32,393 bases of DNA from Flavobacteriaceae bacterium UBA7433 (GTDB lineage Bacteria > Bacteroidota > Bacteroidia > Flavobacteriales > Flavobacteriaceae). The notes beneath the pieces are model-generated. The model was not told the origin of the DNA and ran no database searches. It worked only from the letters and a program-made list of their open reading frames with translations. Location of the stretch: positions 1 to 32,393 of the forward strand of contig DLQL01000072.1 of assembly GCA_002477565.1 (NCBI GenBank). The letters are read 5' to 3'. Positions 23,402 through 31,924 of the stretch are shown piece by piece (the first letter of the stretch is position 1; every line of letters begins with the position of its first letter). The position numbers were made by a program, and so were the translations under genes.

Positions 23402-24454
23402 CTATTGTTTTTTCAAAAGTGCATCCCATCCTTGTGCGGTGAGTTCCATTTTTTGATGGGCTCTGGTGACCAAATGAATGCCGTCGTTTTTGGGAGTCAT
23501 GTGTCCGATGATAGAGAAATTGGGATTTCCTTTGATTTTTTCAAAATCGGTTTGCGCCACCGTAAACAAAAGCTCGTAGTCTTCTCCTCCGTTCAGAGCC
23601 ACCACGGTACTGTCCATTTGGAATTCTTCCGAAGTGGAGATGACTTGAGGGTCCAAAGGCAGTTTGTCTTCGTAGACATTGCAACCGAGGTCTGAACTTT
23701 TGCACAAGTGGATCACTTCTGAGGAAAGTCCGTCAGAGATGTCAATCATACTCGTAGGCTTGACCTTCAATTCTCGGAGCAATGGAGCGATGTCTTTGCG
23801 TGCTTCGGGTTTCAATTGGCGTTCTACCAAATAGGTATAAGCCTCTAGGTCTGGTTGTGCATTGGGATTTACCTCAAACACTTGGCGCTCTCGCTCCAAG
23901 ACTTGTAACCCTAGATATGCTGCACCCAAATCACCAGTAACCACCAACAAATCGTTTTCTTTCGCGCCACTTCTGTAGGCAAGTTCTTCTTCTTTGGCAG
24001 TTCCAATAGCCGTAATACTGAGCAGCAGTCCTGTTTGGGAAGAGCTGGTGTCTCCTCCTACCAAATCTACTTTGTAGGTTTCACAAGCCAGTTGGATGCC
24101 GGCGTACAGTTCTTCCAAAGCTTCTAGCGTAAAACGGTTTGAGACTGCGATGGAAACTGTGATTTGAGTGGCAGTTCCATTCATGGCATAGATATCTGAA
24201 AGGTTGGCCATGACTGCTTTGTAGCCGAGGTGTTTTAGTGGCATGTAGGCCAAGTTGAAGTGAATCCCTTCCACCAACAAGTCTGTTGTCACAAGGGTTT
24301 TTTGGCCTTTGTGGTCCAAAATTGCGGCATCGTCTCCTACGCCTTTCACGGTGGATTTTTGACCAATTTTAAAAGTTTCGGTCAAGTGGCGAATCAGGCC
24401 AAATTCGCCCAATTCGGAGAGGCTTGTTTTGTTGGGGGCTTTGTCTTCTAACAT
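23402..24454 (-). CDS. thiL: Thiamine-monophosphate kinase
   Basis: The 350-residue cytosolic kinase phosphorylates thiamine monophosphate to the active cofactor thiamine diphosphate, using ATP. It belongs to the AIRS/PurM fold family. Motifs in order: GEFGLIRHL near the start, GVGDDAAIL (38-46) which binds metal and ATP, TTDLLVEGIHF (56-66), GGDTSSS (133-139), DISDGLSSEV (238-247), and NGGEDYELLF near residue 290. All are standard for ThiL. The start at 24454 (MLEDKAPNKTSLSELGEFG) is chosen because family members begin there; the long in-frame extension upstream overlaps the sufA promoter and start. No other thiamine genes are nearby. It diverges from sufA. Confidence 0.95.
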   Translation of the reverse strand: MLEDKAPNKTSLSELGEFGLIRHLTETFKIGQKSTVKGVGDDAAILDHKGQKTLVTTDLLVEGIHFNLAYMPLKHLGYKAVMANLSDIYAMNGTATQITVSIAVSNRFTLEALEELYAGIQLACETYKVDLVGGDTSSSQTGLLLSITAIGTAKEEELAYRSGAKENDLLVVTGDLGAAYLGLQVLERERQVFEVNPNAQPDLEAYTYLVERQLKPEARKDIAPLLRELKVKPTSMIDISDGLSSEVIHLCKSSDLGCNVYEDKLPLDPQVISTSEEFQMDSTVVALNGGEDYELLFTVAQTDFEKIKGNPNFSIIGHMTPKNDGIHLVTRAHQKMELTAQGWDALLKKQ

Positions 24455-24576
24455 AGGACTTGCTTTTAAGAATTGCAAAATTCCATCTTTTTTTTGACTT
24501 TTGGATTTATTTTTAGAAAAATATCTCGCTTTTGGATAAAAGGATTCTATCAAAGGATAAATTAATTCAACTTGGA

Positions 24577-24611
24577 TTTGTTCTAAATACAGTTTACAAA
24601 TCGTATCTTTG
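24577..24611 (+). promoter_or_regulatory. Promoter of the suf genes (TTTG-N23-TATCTTTG)
   Basis: TTTG (24577-24580), 23 nt spacer, perfect -7 TATCTTTG (24604-24611), 30 nt before the sufA ATG at 24642. This is the best complete Bacteroidota-type promoter in the window. Confidence 0.65.
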
Positions 24612-24641
24612 CAGACAGTATATGAGTTAAGCAATTGCACT

Positions 24642-24971
24642 ATGATAAAAGTTTCAGACATCGCAAAGAAAAAAGTCATCGAATTGATGTCGGAAGACGG
24701 CTTTGATCCCGGCAAAGATTTTGTTCGAGTTGGGGTGAAAAGTGGCGGCTGTTCGGGCTTGTCTTACGATTTGGATTTTGACAAAAACAGCCAGGAAGAG
24801 GACAAGGTTTTTGAAGACAATGGGGTGAAAATCATCGTTGACAAGAAGAGTTTTTTGTACCTGATTGGGACCACTTTGGAGTATTCTGGCGGGCTGAACG
24901 GAACGGGTTTTGTTTTTAATAATCCCAACGCGAACAGAACCTGTGGTTGTGGGGAATCTTTTTCACTGTAA
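24642..24971 (+). CDS. sufA: A-type Fe-S carrier (SufA/IscA/HesB family)
   Basis: The 109-residue protein is a complete HesB-like domain. The three conserved cysteines are C37 in SGGCSG and C101/C103 in TCGCGESF, the ligands for a cluster shared across the dimer. The A-type carrier takes clusters from the SufBCD scaffold and passes them to target proteins, mainly [4Fe-4S] enzymes. The start ATG 24642 (MIKVSDIAKKK) follows a strong promoter; an upstream in-frame ATG at 24609 lies within the -7 box region and cannot be used from that promoter. It is the first gene of the suf cluster, 115 nt ahead of sufB. SufA versus ErpA/IscA is decided by context. Confidence 0.93.
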   Translation: MIKVSDIAKKKVIELMSEDGFDPGKDFVRVGVKSGGCSGLSYDLDFDKNSQEEDKVFEDNGVKIIVDKKSFLYLIGTTLEYSGGLNGTGFVFNNPNANRTCGCGESFSL

Positions 24972-25086
24972 AAAGAGACGATTCAAAAACCCAAAGAGCG
25001 TTGCAAAAAAGAAGAACATAAGATTTAAACAAGACAAGCAAAAGGGCAATTTTTCCTTGCGAACAGCTTGACTTAAATGTGGATCC

Positions 25087-26532
25087 ATGAAATACACAGA
25101 AGACGATTTAAAAAAAGAACTCGAAACTCAAGAATACGAGTACGGGTTTTATACAGACATTGAATCGGATACCTTTCCAAAAGGCCTCAACGAAGACATC
25201 GTTCGCGCCATTTCTCAAAAGAAAAACGAGCCCCAATGGATGACCGATTGGCGTTTGGACGCTTTTCGAATCTGGCAAGAAATGAAAGAACCGGAGTGGG
25301 CGAATGTCCGTTATGAAAAACCCGATTTTCAAGCCATCAGTTACTATTCTGCACCCAAAAAAGCAGACCCAAACAAGAGTTTGGACGATGTAGATGCAGA
25401 ATTGCTGGAAATGTACAAAAAATTGGGAATTTCCATTGACGAGCAGAAAAAATTGCAAGGGGTTGCTGTAGACATCGTTGTTGATTCTGTGTCGGTAGCC
25501 ACCACTTTTAAAAAGACCTTGGCAGAAAAAGGCATTATTTTCTGTCCCATTTCTGAAGCCATTCAGGAGCACCCTGAATTGGTTAAAAAATACATGGGGA
25601 CAGTCGTTCCCAAAACAGACAATTTTTATGCGGCCTTGAACTCCGCTGTTTTTACGGACGGTTCGTTTTGTTACATTCCCAAAGGAGTCAAATGTCCGAT
25701 GGAATTGTCCACGTATTTTCGAATCAACGAGGGAGGAACAGGACAATTTGAACGGACTTTGGTCATTGCTGACGAAAGCAGTTATGTGAGTTATTTGGAA
25801 GGGTGTACTGCACCTGCTCGAGATGAAAACCAGCTGCACGCAGCGGTGGTTGAATTGATTGCGATGGACGATGCAGAGATCAAATATTCCACGGTTCAAA
25901 ACTGGTTTCCTGGAGACAAAGATGGCAAGGGAGGGGTTTTTAATTTTGTAACCAAAAGAGGGATTTGCGAGACCAATGCAAAAATCTCTTGGACGCAGGT
26001 AGAGACCGGTTCTGCTGTGACTTGGAAATATCCTTCGTGCGTATTGAAAGGAAACAATTCTGTAGGAGAGTTTTATTCCATCGCGGTGACCAACAATTTT
26101 CAACAAGCAGATACGGGGACCAAAATGATTCACTTGGGAAAAAACACCAAAAGCACCATCATCTCCAAAGGCATCTCCGCTGGGAAATCTCAAAACAGTT
26201 ACCGAGGCTTGGTGCAAATCAACAGCAGGGCAGAAAATGCACGGAATTTCTCTCAATGCGATTCTTTGTTGATGGGCGACCAATGCGGAGCACATACCTT
26301 TCCATACATAGAAGCAAAGAACACGACTGCTCAGATAGAACACGAAGCAACGACGAGTAAAATTGGAGAAGACCAGCTGTTTTATTGCAACCAACGAGGC
26401 ATCGATACCGAAAAAGCAATCGCACTCATTGTCAATGGCTTTAGCAAAGACGTGCTCAACAAATTGCCGATGGAATTTGCTGTAGAAGCACAAAAATTAT
26501 TAGAAATCAGCTTGGAAGGTTCTGTAGGGTAA
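25087..26532 (+). CDS. sufB: Fe-S cluster assembly scaffold SufB
   Basis: The 481-residue protein is full length for SufB. The N-terminal part is long and helical; the core is a right-handed beta-helix. Conserved stretches include FCYIPKGVKCPMELSTYFRI, YLEGCTAPARDENQLHAAVV, NFSQCDSLLMGDQCGAHTFP and EHEATTSKIGEDQLFYCNQR. The cysteines in EGCTAP and SQCDS and the Glu in the last motif correspond to residues implicated in sulfur acceptance and nascent cluster assembly. SufB works with SufD and the ATPase SufC as a SufBC2D complex in the cytosol. It is followed by sufC after 78 nt. No sign of damage. A long antisense frame over this gene is not credited. Confidence 0.97.
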   Translation: MKYTEDDLKKELETQEYEYGFYTDIESDTFPKGLNEDIVRAISQKKNEPQWMTDWRLDAFRIWQEMKEPEWANVRYEKPDFQAISYYSAPKKADPNKSLDDVDAELLEMYKKLGISIDEQKKLQGVAVDIVVDSVSVATTFKKTLAEKGIIFCPISEAIQEHPELVKKYMGTVVPKTDNFYAALNSAVFTDGSFCYIPKGVKCPMELSTYFRINEGGTGQFERTLVIADESSYVSYLEGCTAPARDENQLHAAVVELIAMDDAEIKYSTVQNWFPGDKDGKGGVFNFVTKRGICETNAKISWTQVETGSAVTWKYPSCVLKGNNSVGEFYSIAVTNNFQQADTGTKMIHLGKNTKSTIISKGISAGKSQNSYRGLVQINSRAENARNFSQCDSLLMGDQCGAHTFPYIEAKNTTAQIEHEATTSKIGEDQLFYCNQRGIDTEKAIALIVNGFSKDVLNKLPMEFAVEAQKLLEISLEGSVG

Positions 26533-26610
26533 AATTAATTTTAAAGACGCCCGCTTGAAGCCCATTCATAGCTTCCAACACGAACAAGCACACATCTTAA
26601 AAAGAAGGAA

Positions 26611-27363
26611 ATGTTAAAAATAGAGAATTTACACGCCAGAATAGAAGACAAGGAAATTCTAAAAGGATTGAACATCCAGGTAAATGCAGGAGAAGTTCAT
26701 GCCATTATGGGCCCTAACGGAGCCGGAAAAAGTACGTTGGCATCTGTGATTGCTGGGAAAGAAGAATACGAAGTGACGGAAGGGAACATCGCATTGAACG
26801 AAAAAGATATCAGCGAATTGGCACCCGAAGAAAGAGCACACGAAGGCGTGTTTTTATCTTTTCAATATCCGGTTGAAATCCCTGGAGTTACCGTAACCAA
26901 CTTTATCAAGTCATCCATCAATGAGACACGCAAGGCCAAAGGGTTGGAAGAAATGCCTGCCAAAGACTTGTTGAAAATGATTCGCGAGAAGTCCGAATTG
27001 TTGGAGATTGATCGAAAATTTCTTTCTCGCTCTTTGAACGAAGGCTTTTCGGGAGGAGAGAAAAAAAGAAATGAGATTTTCCAAATGGCCATGATGGAAC
27101 CCAAATTGGCGATTTTGGACGAAACCGATTCGGGGTTGGATATCGACGCACTTCGCATCGTTGCCAACGGGGTTAACAAATTGAAATCCAATGACAATGC
27201 GGTGATTGTAATCACCCATTACCAAAGACTTTTAGAGTATATCGTTCCCGATTTTGTCCATGTATTGTACGACGGTAAAATTGTCAAATCAGGCAGCAAA
27301 GAACTGGCCTTGGAATTGGAAGAAAAAGGATACGATTGGATCAAAGAAGAACTGAAAGCATAA
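26611..27363 (+). CDS. sufC: Fe-S cluster assembly ATPase SufC
   Basis: The 250-residue ABC-type ATPase has Walker A GPNGAGKST (34-42), signature FSGGE (146-150) followed by KKRNE, and Walker B LAILDETDSGLD (166-177), where the DETDSGLD form is diagnostic of SufC. The Q-loop lies in LSFQYPVEIPGV. ATP hydrolysis drives the conformational change of SufB-SufD needed to build the cluster. An unusually clear Shine-Dalgarno-like AAGAAGGA lies just ahead of the ATG, uncommon in this window, possibly to raise SufC output for its 2:1 ratio in the complex (inference). It is flanked by sufB (78 nt) and sufD (64 nt). Confidence 0.97.
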   Translation: MLKIENLHARIEDKEILKGLNIQVNAGEVHAIMGPNGAGKSTLASVIAGKEEYEVTEGNIALNEKDISELAPEERAHEGVFLSFQYPVEIPGVTVTNFIKSSINETRKAKGLEEMPAKDLLKMIREKSELLEIDRKFLSRSLNEGFSGGEKKRNEIFQMAMMEPKLAILDETDSGLDIDALRIVANGVNKLKSNDNAVIVITHYQRLLEYIVPDFVHVLYDGKIVKSGSKELALELEEKGYDWIKEELKA

Positions 27364-27427
27364 ATTTAGATTTTCGGATTTCACTTCTCATTTTTGGGAA
27401 TTTTCCGAGACTTTACAACCTTATACA

Positions 27428-28750
27428 ATGGAATTAAAAGAAAAATTGGCCTCCTCATTTTTGGCTTTTGAAAACAAAGTAGATATCGACACCACATCGA
27501 AGGTTCACGATATTCGTACCGAAGCTTTTGGTGCCTTTGAGAGCAAAGGTTTTCCGACTAAAAAAGACGAAGAATGGAAATACACCAGTTTGAATGCTGT
27601 TTTGAAACACGATTACAATGTGTTTCCAAAGGCAATTCCCACGTTGGCATACGAACAGGTAAAAAAATTCTTGCTCAATGAAACAGATTGTTACAATTTG
27701 ATTTTTATCGACGGTGTTTTTAGTTCTTTTCTTTCGGAAACCACGCATGACGGATTGGACGTTTGTGTGATGTCTGCAGCTTTGGAAAAGCCTAAATACA
27801 AAATGGTCATTGATGCGTATTTCAACCAATTGGCTAACAAAAAAAACAGTCTTTCGGATTTGAATACCGCCTTTTCAAATGAAGGAGCGTACATTCAGAT
27901 TCCCAAAAATACTGTAGTTCCCAAACCAATTCAAATTGTAAACTTTTCAACGGGAACCGAAAAAGAGCTTTTGATCCAACCTCGAAATTTGGTCATTGTT
28001 GGGGAAAATGCACATGTACAAATCGTTGAACGCCACCAAAGTCTGACAGAAAACAATACCTTGACCAATTCAGTCACTGAGATTTTTGTAAAGACCAGAG
28101 GGATTGTGGATGTTTATAAAATGCAAAACGATCGGGCTTCTGCTTCTTTGATTGACAGCACCTTCGTCTCTCAAGAAAGAGACAGTGTCGCTTCCGTACA
28201 CACCTTTTCTTTTGGCGGGAATTTGACACGTAACAATTTGGAATTTTACCAGGAAGGAACGCACTGTGTGTCTCACCTCAACGGCATTTCTATTTTGAAT
28301 GAAAAGCAACATGTCGACAACCATACTTTGGTCAAACACAAGGCACCTAATTGCGAATCTCATGAAATGTACAAAGGCATTTATGACGACCGTGCGACTG
28401 GGGTGTTCAACGGCAAGGTAATCGTGGAACAAGCTGCTCAAAAAATCAATGCTTTTCAGCAGAACAACAACATTATTGTCGGAGACAAAGCTTCGGTAAA
28501 CACCAAGCCTCAATTGGAGATTTTTGCAGACGATGTAAAATGTTCGCACGGTTGTACCATCGGCCAATTGGACGAAAGCGCCTTGTTTTACATGCAACAA
28601 CGAGGAATTCCTAAAAAGGAAGCCAAAGCCTTGTTGATGTACGCTTTTTCCAACGATGCGCTGAAAGACGTAAAAATTCCTGAATTGAAGGCGCAGCTCA
28701 ATAAGATCATCGCTCACAAATTGGACGTCAAAATTGGTTTTGATTTGTAA
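27428..28750 (+). CDS. sufD: Fe-S cluster assembly protein SufD
   Basis: The 440-residue protein is a SufB paralogue with the same beta-helix core and a shorter, different N-terminus (KGFPTKKDEEWKYTSLNAVL, typical of SufD). The C-terminal region NVKPQLEIFADDVKCSHGCT-type signature is present as TKPQLEIFADDVKCSHGCTI, followed by GQLDESALFYMQQRGI, where the conserved His and Cys sit at the SufB-SufD interface where the cluster forms. SufD lets SufB acquire iron and stabilises the complex. It is the last suf gene on this strand: only 26 bp separate its stop from the convergent dUTPase gene, so no sufS or sufE follows here. Confidence 0.95.
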   Translation: MELKEKLASSFLAFENKVDIDTTSKVHDIRTEAFGAFESKGFPTKKDEEWKYTSLNAVLKHDYNVFPKAIPTLAYEQVKKFLLNETDCYNLIFIDGVFSSFLSETTHDGLDVCVMSAALEKPKYKMVIDAYFNQLANKKNSLSDLNTAFSNEGAYIQIPKNTVVPKPIQIVNFSTGTEKELLIQPRNLVIVGENAHVQIVERHQSLTENNTLTNSVTEIFVKTRGIVDVYKMQNDRASASLIDSTFVSQERDSVASVHTFSFGGNLTRNNLEFYQEGTHCVSHLNGISILNEKQHVDNHTLVKHKAPNCESHEMYKGIYDDRATGVFNGKVIVEQAAQKINAFQQNNNIIVGDKASVNTKPQLEIFADDVKCSHGCTIGQLDESALFYMQQRGIPKKEAKALLMYAFSNDALKDVKIPELKAQLNKIIAHKLDVKIGFDL

Positions 28751-28776
28751 TTGAATAGGGGGATTTCCTTTTTGTG

Positions 28777-29208
28777 CTAAACACCTGTACTTCCAAAACC
28801 TCCAGCGCCTCTTTCGGTGTTGTCCAATTCGGTGACTTCCCGCCATTCGGCACGTTCGTGTTTTGCAATGACCAATTGCGCGATGCGTTCTCCGTCATTT
28901 ATCGTAAAATTTTTTAAGGACAGATTGATCAAGATGACCCCAATCTCACCTCTATAATCCGCATCGATGGTACCAGGACTGTTCAGGACCGTCACCCCAT
29001 TTTTCGCTGCCAGACCGCTTCTGGGTCTTACTTGGGCCTCTGTTCCAACAGGCAAGGCGATAAAAAGGCCTGTTTTGACGATTGCTCTTTGCATGGGTTT
29101 GAGTATTATGACTTCATCGAGATTGGCCCTCAAGTCCATCCCTGCAGAAGCAAGAGTTTCGTAATGCGGGAGGAAGTGTTTTGATTTGTTGATGATGTTG
29201 ATTTTCAT
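28777..29208 (-). CDS. dut: Deoxyuridine 5'-triphosphate nucleotidohydrolase
   Basis: The 143-residue trimeric dUTPase hydrolyses dUTP to dUMP and pyrophosphate, keeping uracil out of DNA and supplying dUMP for thymidylate synthesis. All five family motifs are present: AGMDLRA (22-28), RSGLAAKNG (63-71), GTIDADYRGEIG (79-90, with the catalytic Asp), ERIAQLVI (107-114) and the flexible C-terminal RGAGGFGSTG (133-142). The start is the ATG at 29208; the TTG at 29217 would add three residues. It lies 57 nt downstream of the flippase gene on the same strand and could share its transcript. A perfect 10-bp palindrome AAACGCGTTT (29233-29242) sits in the gap. Confidence 0.97.
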   Translation of the reverse strand: MKINIINKSKHFLPHYETLASAGMDLRANLDEVIILKPMQRAIVKTGLFIALPVGTEAQVRPRSGLAAKNGVTVLNSPGTIDADYRGEIGVILINLSLKNFTINDGERIAQLVIAKHERAEWREVTELDNTERGAGGFGSTGV

Positions 29209-29265
29209 GGGGCTCAATTTTTAATGTGAATGAAACGCGTTTGTTGTTTTTTGGCAGTTAACGCA

Positions 29266-30717
29266 TCAGCGCTTTATTTTTTTTAGTTCTTCTTTTTCTT
29301 TTCCATAGACAATGAATAAGAACAATAAGATAAAAAGAGCACTTACTGTAAAGTTACCTCTAAATTTTAGAAAAGACAAACCGCTCATTCCGGCTCCTAA
29401 AACCAAGTAAAAAACGCAGTTTTTCAAATCATAGGGAACGGCATAGTGTTTTTGTCCGATGCAGTAAGAAAGCAACAACATGCTTCCATAAGCCGCAAGC
29501 GTTGCCCAAGCAGCACCCATAAATCCAATTTGGGGAATCAAAAGCCCCAACAATAGAACAGTTGTTGCAGCGCCCCACAAAGAAATGTACATTCCGTAGT
29601 GGGTTCTGTCTGTGAGTTTGTACCAGATGGACAGGTTGTTGTAGATCCCCAAAAACAAGTTGGCCATCAAAATGACAGGAACGATTGATAAGGCTTGGTA
29701 GTAGGCTTTGTCGCCGAGGAAAATTTGCGCAACCACGTCTAAATAACCGACGATGATGACGACAAAGAAAACCCCCAAAATCACGAACCATTTTAAAATC
29801 AAGGCATAGGTTTTTGGAGCGTTTTTGTCTTGTGCGTGGTTGAAGAAAAACGGTTCGGCGCCCAAACGAAAAGCCATGACGAAAAGAGACATGATGACAC
29901 CAATTTTATAAGCACCTGCATAAGCACCCATCACACTTTTCCCCAGCCAATCTTCCAGCAAAAGTTTGTCTAAATTTTCATTGGTGGTATAGGCCAACCC
30001 AGCAATAAAGATAGGCCAGCTATAAGAAAGCATTTTTTTAAGAATCTTTTTGTCAAAAGAAAATTGAAATTTAAATAGGAGTGGCAAGACCATTAAAAAG
30101 GTGGCAGCACTTGCAATGAGGTTGGCTACAAAAATATATCCTTCTTTAAAATCGGCTCGGTAAACGTTCCCAATACTCTCTGAAAAAGAAGAATTGATTT
30201 CAGAAATTTTTGGCAATGCCCACAAGAAGAGGAGGTTGAAAAACGTGTAGATCAAGATGTTGATTACGCGTAGCAAAGTGTATTTTTTGGATTTTCCAAC
30301 GACACGCAAATAGGCAAAAGGAATGACGACCAAGGTGTCCAAAATAGAAATCCATATGAGGAGTGAAAAATAAAAGGAGTTTGAAAACCCGAGAAGCGCT
30401 GCAAGAGAATTTTTAAAAAACAAGAGCGTTGCCAAGGCGAGTAGCGAGGTAGTGAAAAGGCTTATAAAAGCGGTAGTTACCACTTTTCCCTTTTCTTTTT
30501 CTGTGTTGAAAAAACGAAAAAAGGCGGTTTCCATTCCGTAGGTAAGTGCGATGTTAAAATAGGCCGCCCACACATAAAAAGAGGTGTTGACACTGTATTC
30601 GCTTGTACTCAGCGTTCCCGTGTGCAACCGAACCAACAATACATTGATGGCTTTTGGGAGTACTGCAGCGATGCCGTATACAAGGGTATTTTTAATAAAA
30701 CTTTTTGCGGTACTCAA
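29266..30717 (-). CDS. MATE-like polysaccharide/lipid-linked oligosaccharide flippase
   Basis: The 483-residue inner-membrane protein has about 14 hydrophobic helices evenly spread over its length, with short charged loops. The N-terminus TAKSFIKNTLVYGIAAVLPKA and GMETAFFRFF in the third helix region fit the polysaccharide biosynthesis (Wzx/RfbX-like) branch of the MVF flippase superfamily. Such proteins translocate undecaprenyl-linked sugars to the periplasm for surface polysaccharides. No glycosyltransferase is adjacent, so the substrate is unknown; a broader lipid-linked cargo is possible. The gene has its own promoter box just upstream (30739-30746) and is followed by dut, an arrangement I recall from other flavobacteria. 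Confidence 0.85.
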   Translation of the reverse strand: MSTAKSFIKNTLVYGIAAVLPKAINVLLVRLHTGTLSTSEYSVNTSFYVWAAYFNIALTYGMETAFFRFFNTEKEKGKVVTTAFISLFTTSLLALATLLFFKNSLAALLGFSNSFYFSLLIWISILDTLVVIPFAYLRVVGKSKKYTLLRVINILIYTFFNLLFLWALPKISEINSSFSESIGNVYRADFKEGYIFVANLIASAATFLMVLPLLFKFQFSFDKKILKKMLSYSWPIFIAGLAYTTNENLDKLLLEDWLGKSVMGAYAGAYKIGVIMSLFVMAFRLGAEPFFFNHAQDKNAPKTYALILKWFVILGVFFVVIIVGYLDVVAQIFLGDKAYYQALSIVPVILMANLFLGIYNNLSIWYKLTDRTHYGMYISLWGAATTVLLLGLLIPQIGFMGAAWATLAAYGSMLLLSYCIGQKHYAVPYDLKNCVFYLVLGAGMSGLSFLKFRGNFTVSALFILLFLFIVYGKEKEELKKIKR

Positions 30718-30738
30718 GACGCTTGTTTAAGGTGTTTC

Positions 30739-30746
30739 CAAAGATA
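30739..30746 (-). promoter_or_regulatory. -7 box TATCTTTG for the flippase gene
   Basis: Minus-strand perfect match to TAnnTTTG, 21 nt before the ATG at 30717. No -33 TTG at good spacing. Confidence 0.5.
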
Positions 30747-30866
30747 ACAATTCTGCATGTAGAATAGAGAAGAAAGGGCTGATTCTCCACAGGCGTCTTG
30801 CCAACCATTTTTGGAACAACATTTTGGGATAAATTGAAATAGATTCGTTTGTTGCAGATTAATTGC

Positions 30867-30874
30867 TATTTTTG
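30867..30874 (+). promoter_or_regulatory. -7 box TATTTTTG for gpsA
   Basis: Perfect TAnnTTTG match, 26 nt before the ATG at 30901, with TTTG at 30848-30851 (15-nt spacer, slightly short). Confidence 0.5.
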
Positions 30875-30900
30875 GCAGAACAAAAAGGAATCGAACATTC

Positions 30901-31896
30901 ATGAATACACCATTAAAAGTAGCCGTTTTTGGAGGGGGAAGTTGGGCGACAGCAATCGTTAAAATGTTGTGTGAAAATTTGCCAACAGTTGGCTGGTACA
31001 TGCGATCCGAGACAGCGATTGACTATATAAAAGAGCACAGCCACAATCCCAATTACTTGACTTCTGCTGAATTCAACAACAATCAACTTTTTTTAAGTTG
31101 TGACGTCGACGAGATGGTTGCCTATGCGGACCTATTGATTTTTGCGATACCCTCTGCTTATTTTCACGACGAAATTTCCAAGGCAACGATTGATTTTAAG
31201 GAGAAAATTATTTTTTCTGCCATCAAGGGGATTGTTCCTGAAACGGGATTGATCATCGGAGAGCATCTTCACAAAGCCTTTGGTGTTCCTTTTGAAAACA
31301 TCGGTGTCATTACAGGACCTTGTCATGCAGAGGAAGTAGCGTTGGAACGGCTGTCCTATTTGACCATTGCTTGTCAGGACGAATCGAAAGCTGTGCTGTT
31401 AAGTGAGTTTTTGTCAGGAGATTATATCAAATGCAAGGTTTCGGATGACATCATCGGAACCGAATATGCTGCGATGTTGAAAAACATTTACGCCATTGCC
31501 GCCGGAATTGCACATGGCTTGGGTTATGGAGACAATTTTCAAGCTGTCTTGATGTCCAATTCCATTCGTGAGATGAAGCGCTCTATCAAAAAAGTGCACA
31601 AAATGAAGCGCAACATCAACAACTCTGCTTATCTGGGAGATTTGTTGGTTACGGGCTATTCTACATTTAGCAGAAACCGGATGTTTGGAAACATGTTGGG
31701 CAAGGGCTATACGGTCAAAGCAGCGATGTTTGAAATGAGCATGGTAGCAGAAGGCTATTACGCGCTAAAAAGCGCTTATGAGAGCAACAAAGCAAACAAA
31801 GCAAAGACCCCCATTATCGATACGGTATACAACATTGTTTATTTGAAAAGAAGTCCCAAAAAACAATTCAAATTATTGGCGGACATTTTGGACTAG
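30901..31896 (+). CDS. gpsA: NAD(P)-dependent glycerol-3-phosphate dehydrogenase
   Basis: The 331-residue cytosolic enzyme reduces dihydroxyacetone phosphate to sn-glycerol 3-phosphate, the backbone for phospholipids. The N-terminal Rossmann motif GGGSWATA is at 11-18. Further hallmarks are FAIPSAYF (82-89), SAIKGI with a conserved Lys (K109), ITGPCHAEEVA (137-147) and the catalytic lysine K194 in AAMLKNIYAIAAGIAHGLGYGDN (split by turns). SRNRMFG lies in the C-terminal domain. Length is normal. The gene has its own promoter box and ends 28 bp from a convergent small gene. Together with the acyltransferase and desaturase at 10.9-12.7 kb it supplies membrane lipid synthesis, though the genes are far apart. 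Confidence 0.95.
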   Translation: MNTPLKVAVFGGGSWATAIVKMLCENLPTVGWYMRSETAIDYIKEHSHNPNYLTSAEFNNNQLFLSCDVDEMVAYADLLIFAIPSAYFHDEISKATIDFKEKIIFSAIKGIVPETGLIIGEHLHKAFGVPFENIGVITGPCHAEEVALERLSYLTIACQDESKAVLLSEFLSGDYIKCKVSDDIIGTEYAAMLKNIYAIAAGIAHGLGYGDNFQAVLMSNSIREMKRSIKKVHKMKRNINNSAYLGDLLVTGYSTFSRNRMFGNMLGKGYTVKAAMFEMSMVAEGYYALKSAYESNKANKAKTPIIDTVYNIVYLKRSPKKQFKLLADILD

Positions 31897-31924
31897 GGAT
31901 CAAAACCGTTGATTTGTACAGGAA

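Noticed and set aside
24455..24715. Longer thiL reading frame starting at 24715
   Set aside because: The extension would overlap the sufA promoter and coding start and has no similarity to ThiL; the family start is at 24454.
25108..26493. 461-residue open frame antisense to sufB
   Set aside because: It mirrors a highly conserved gene almost end to end; its translation is rich in Cys, Phe and His, shows no known motif, and such antisense frames arise from codon usage of the sense gene.
26531..26542. AAAATTAATTTT palindrome after sufB
   Set aside because: Short AT-only palindrome expected by chance in an AT-rich gap; overlaps the stop codon.
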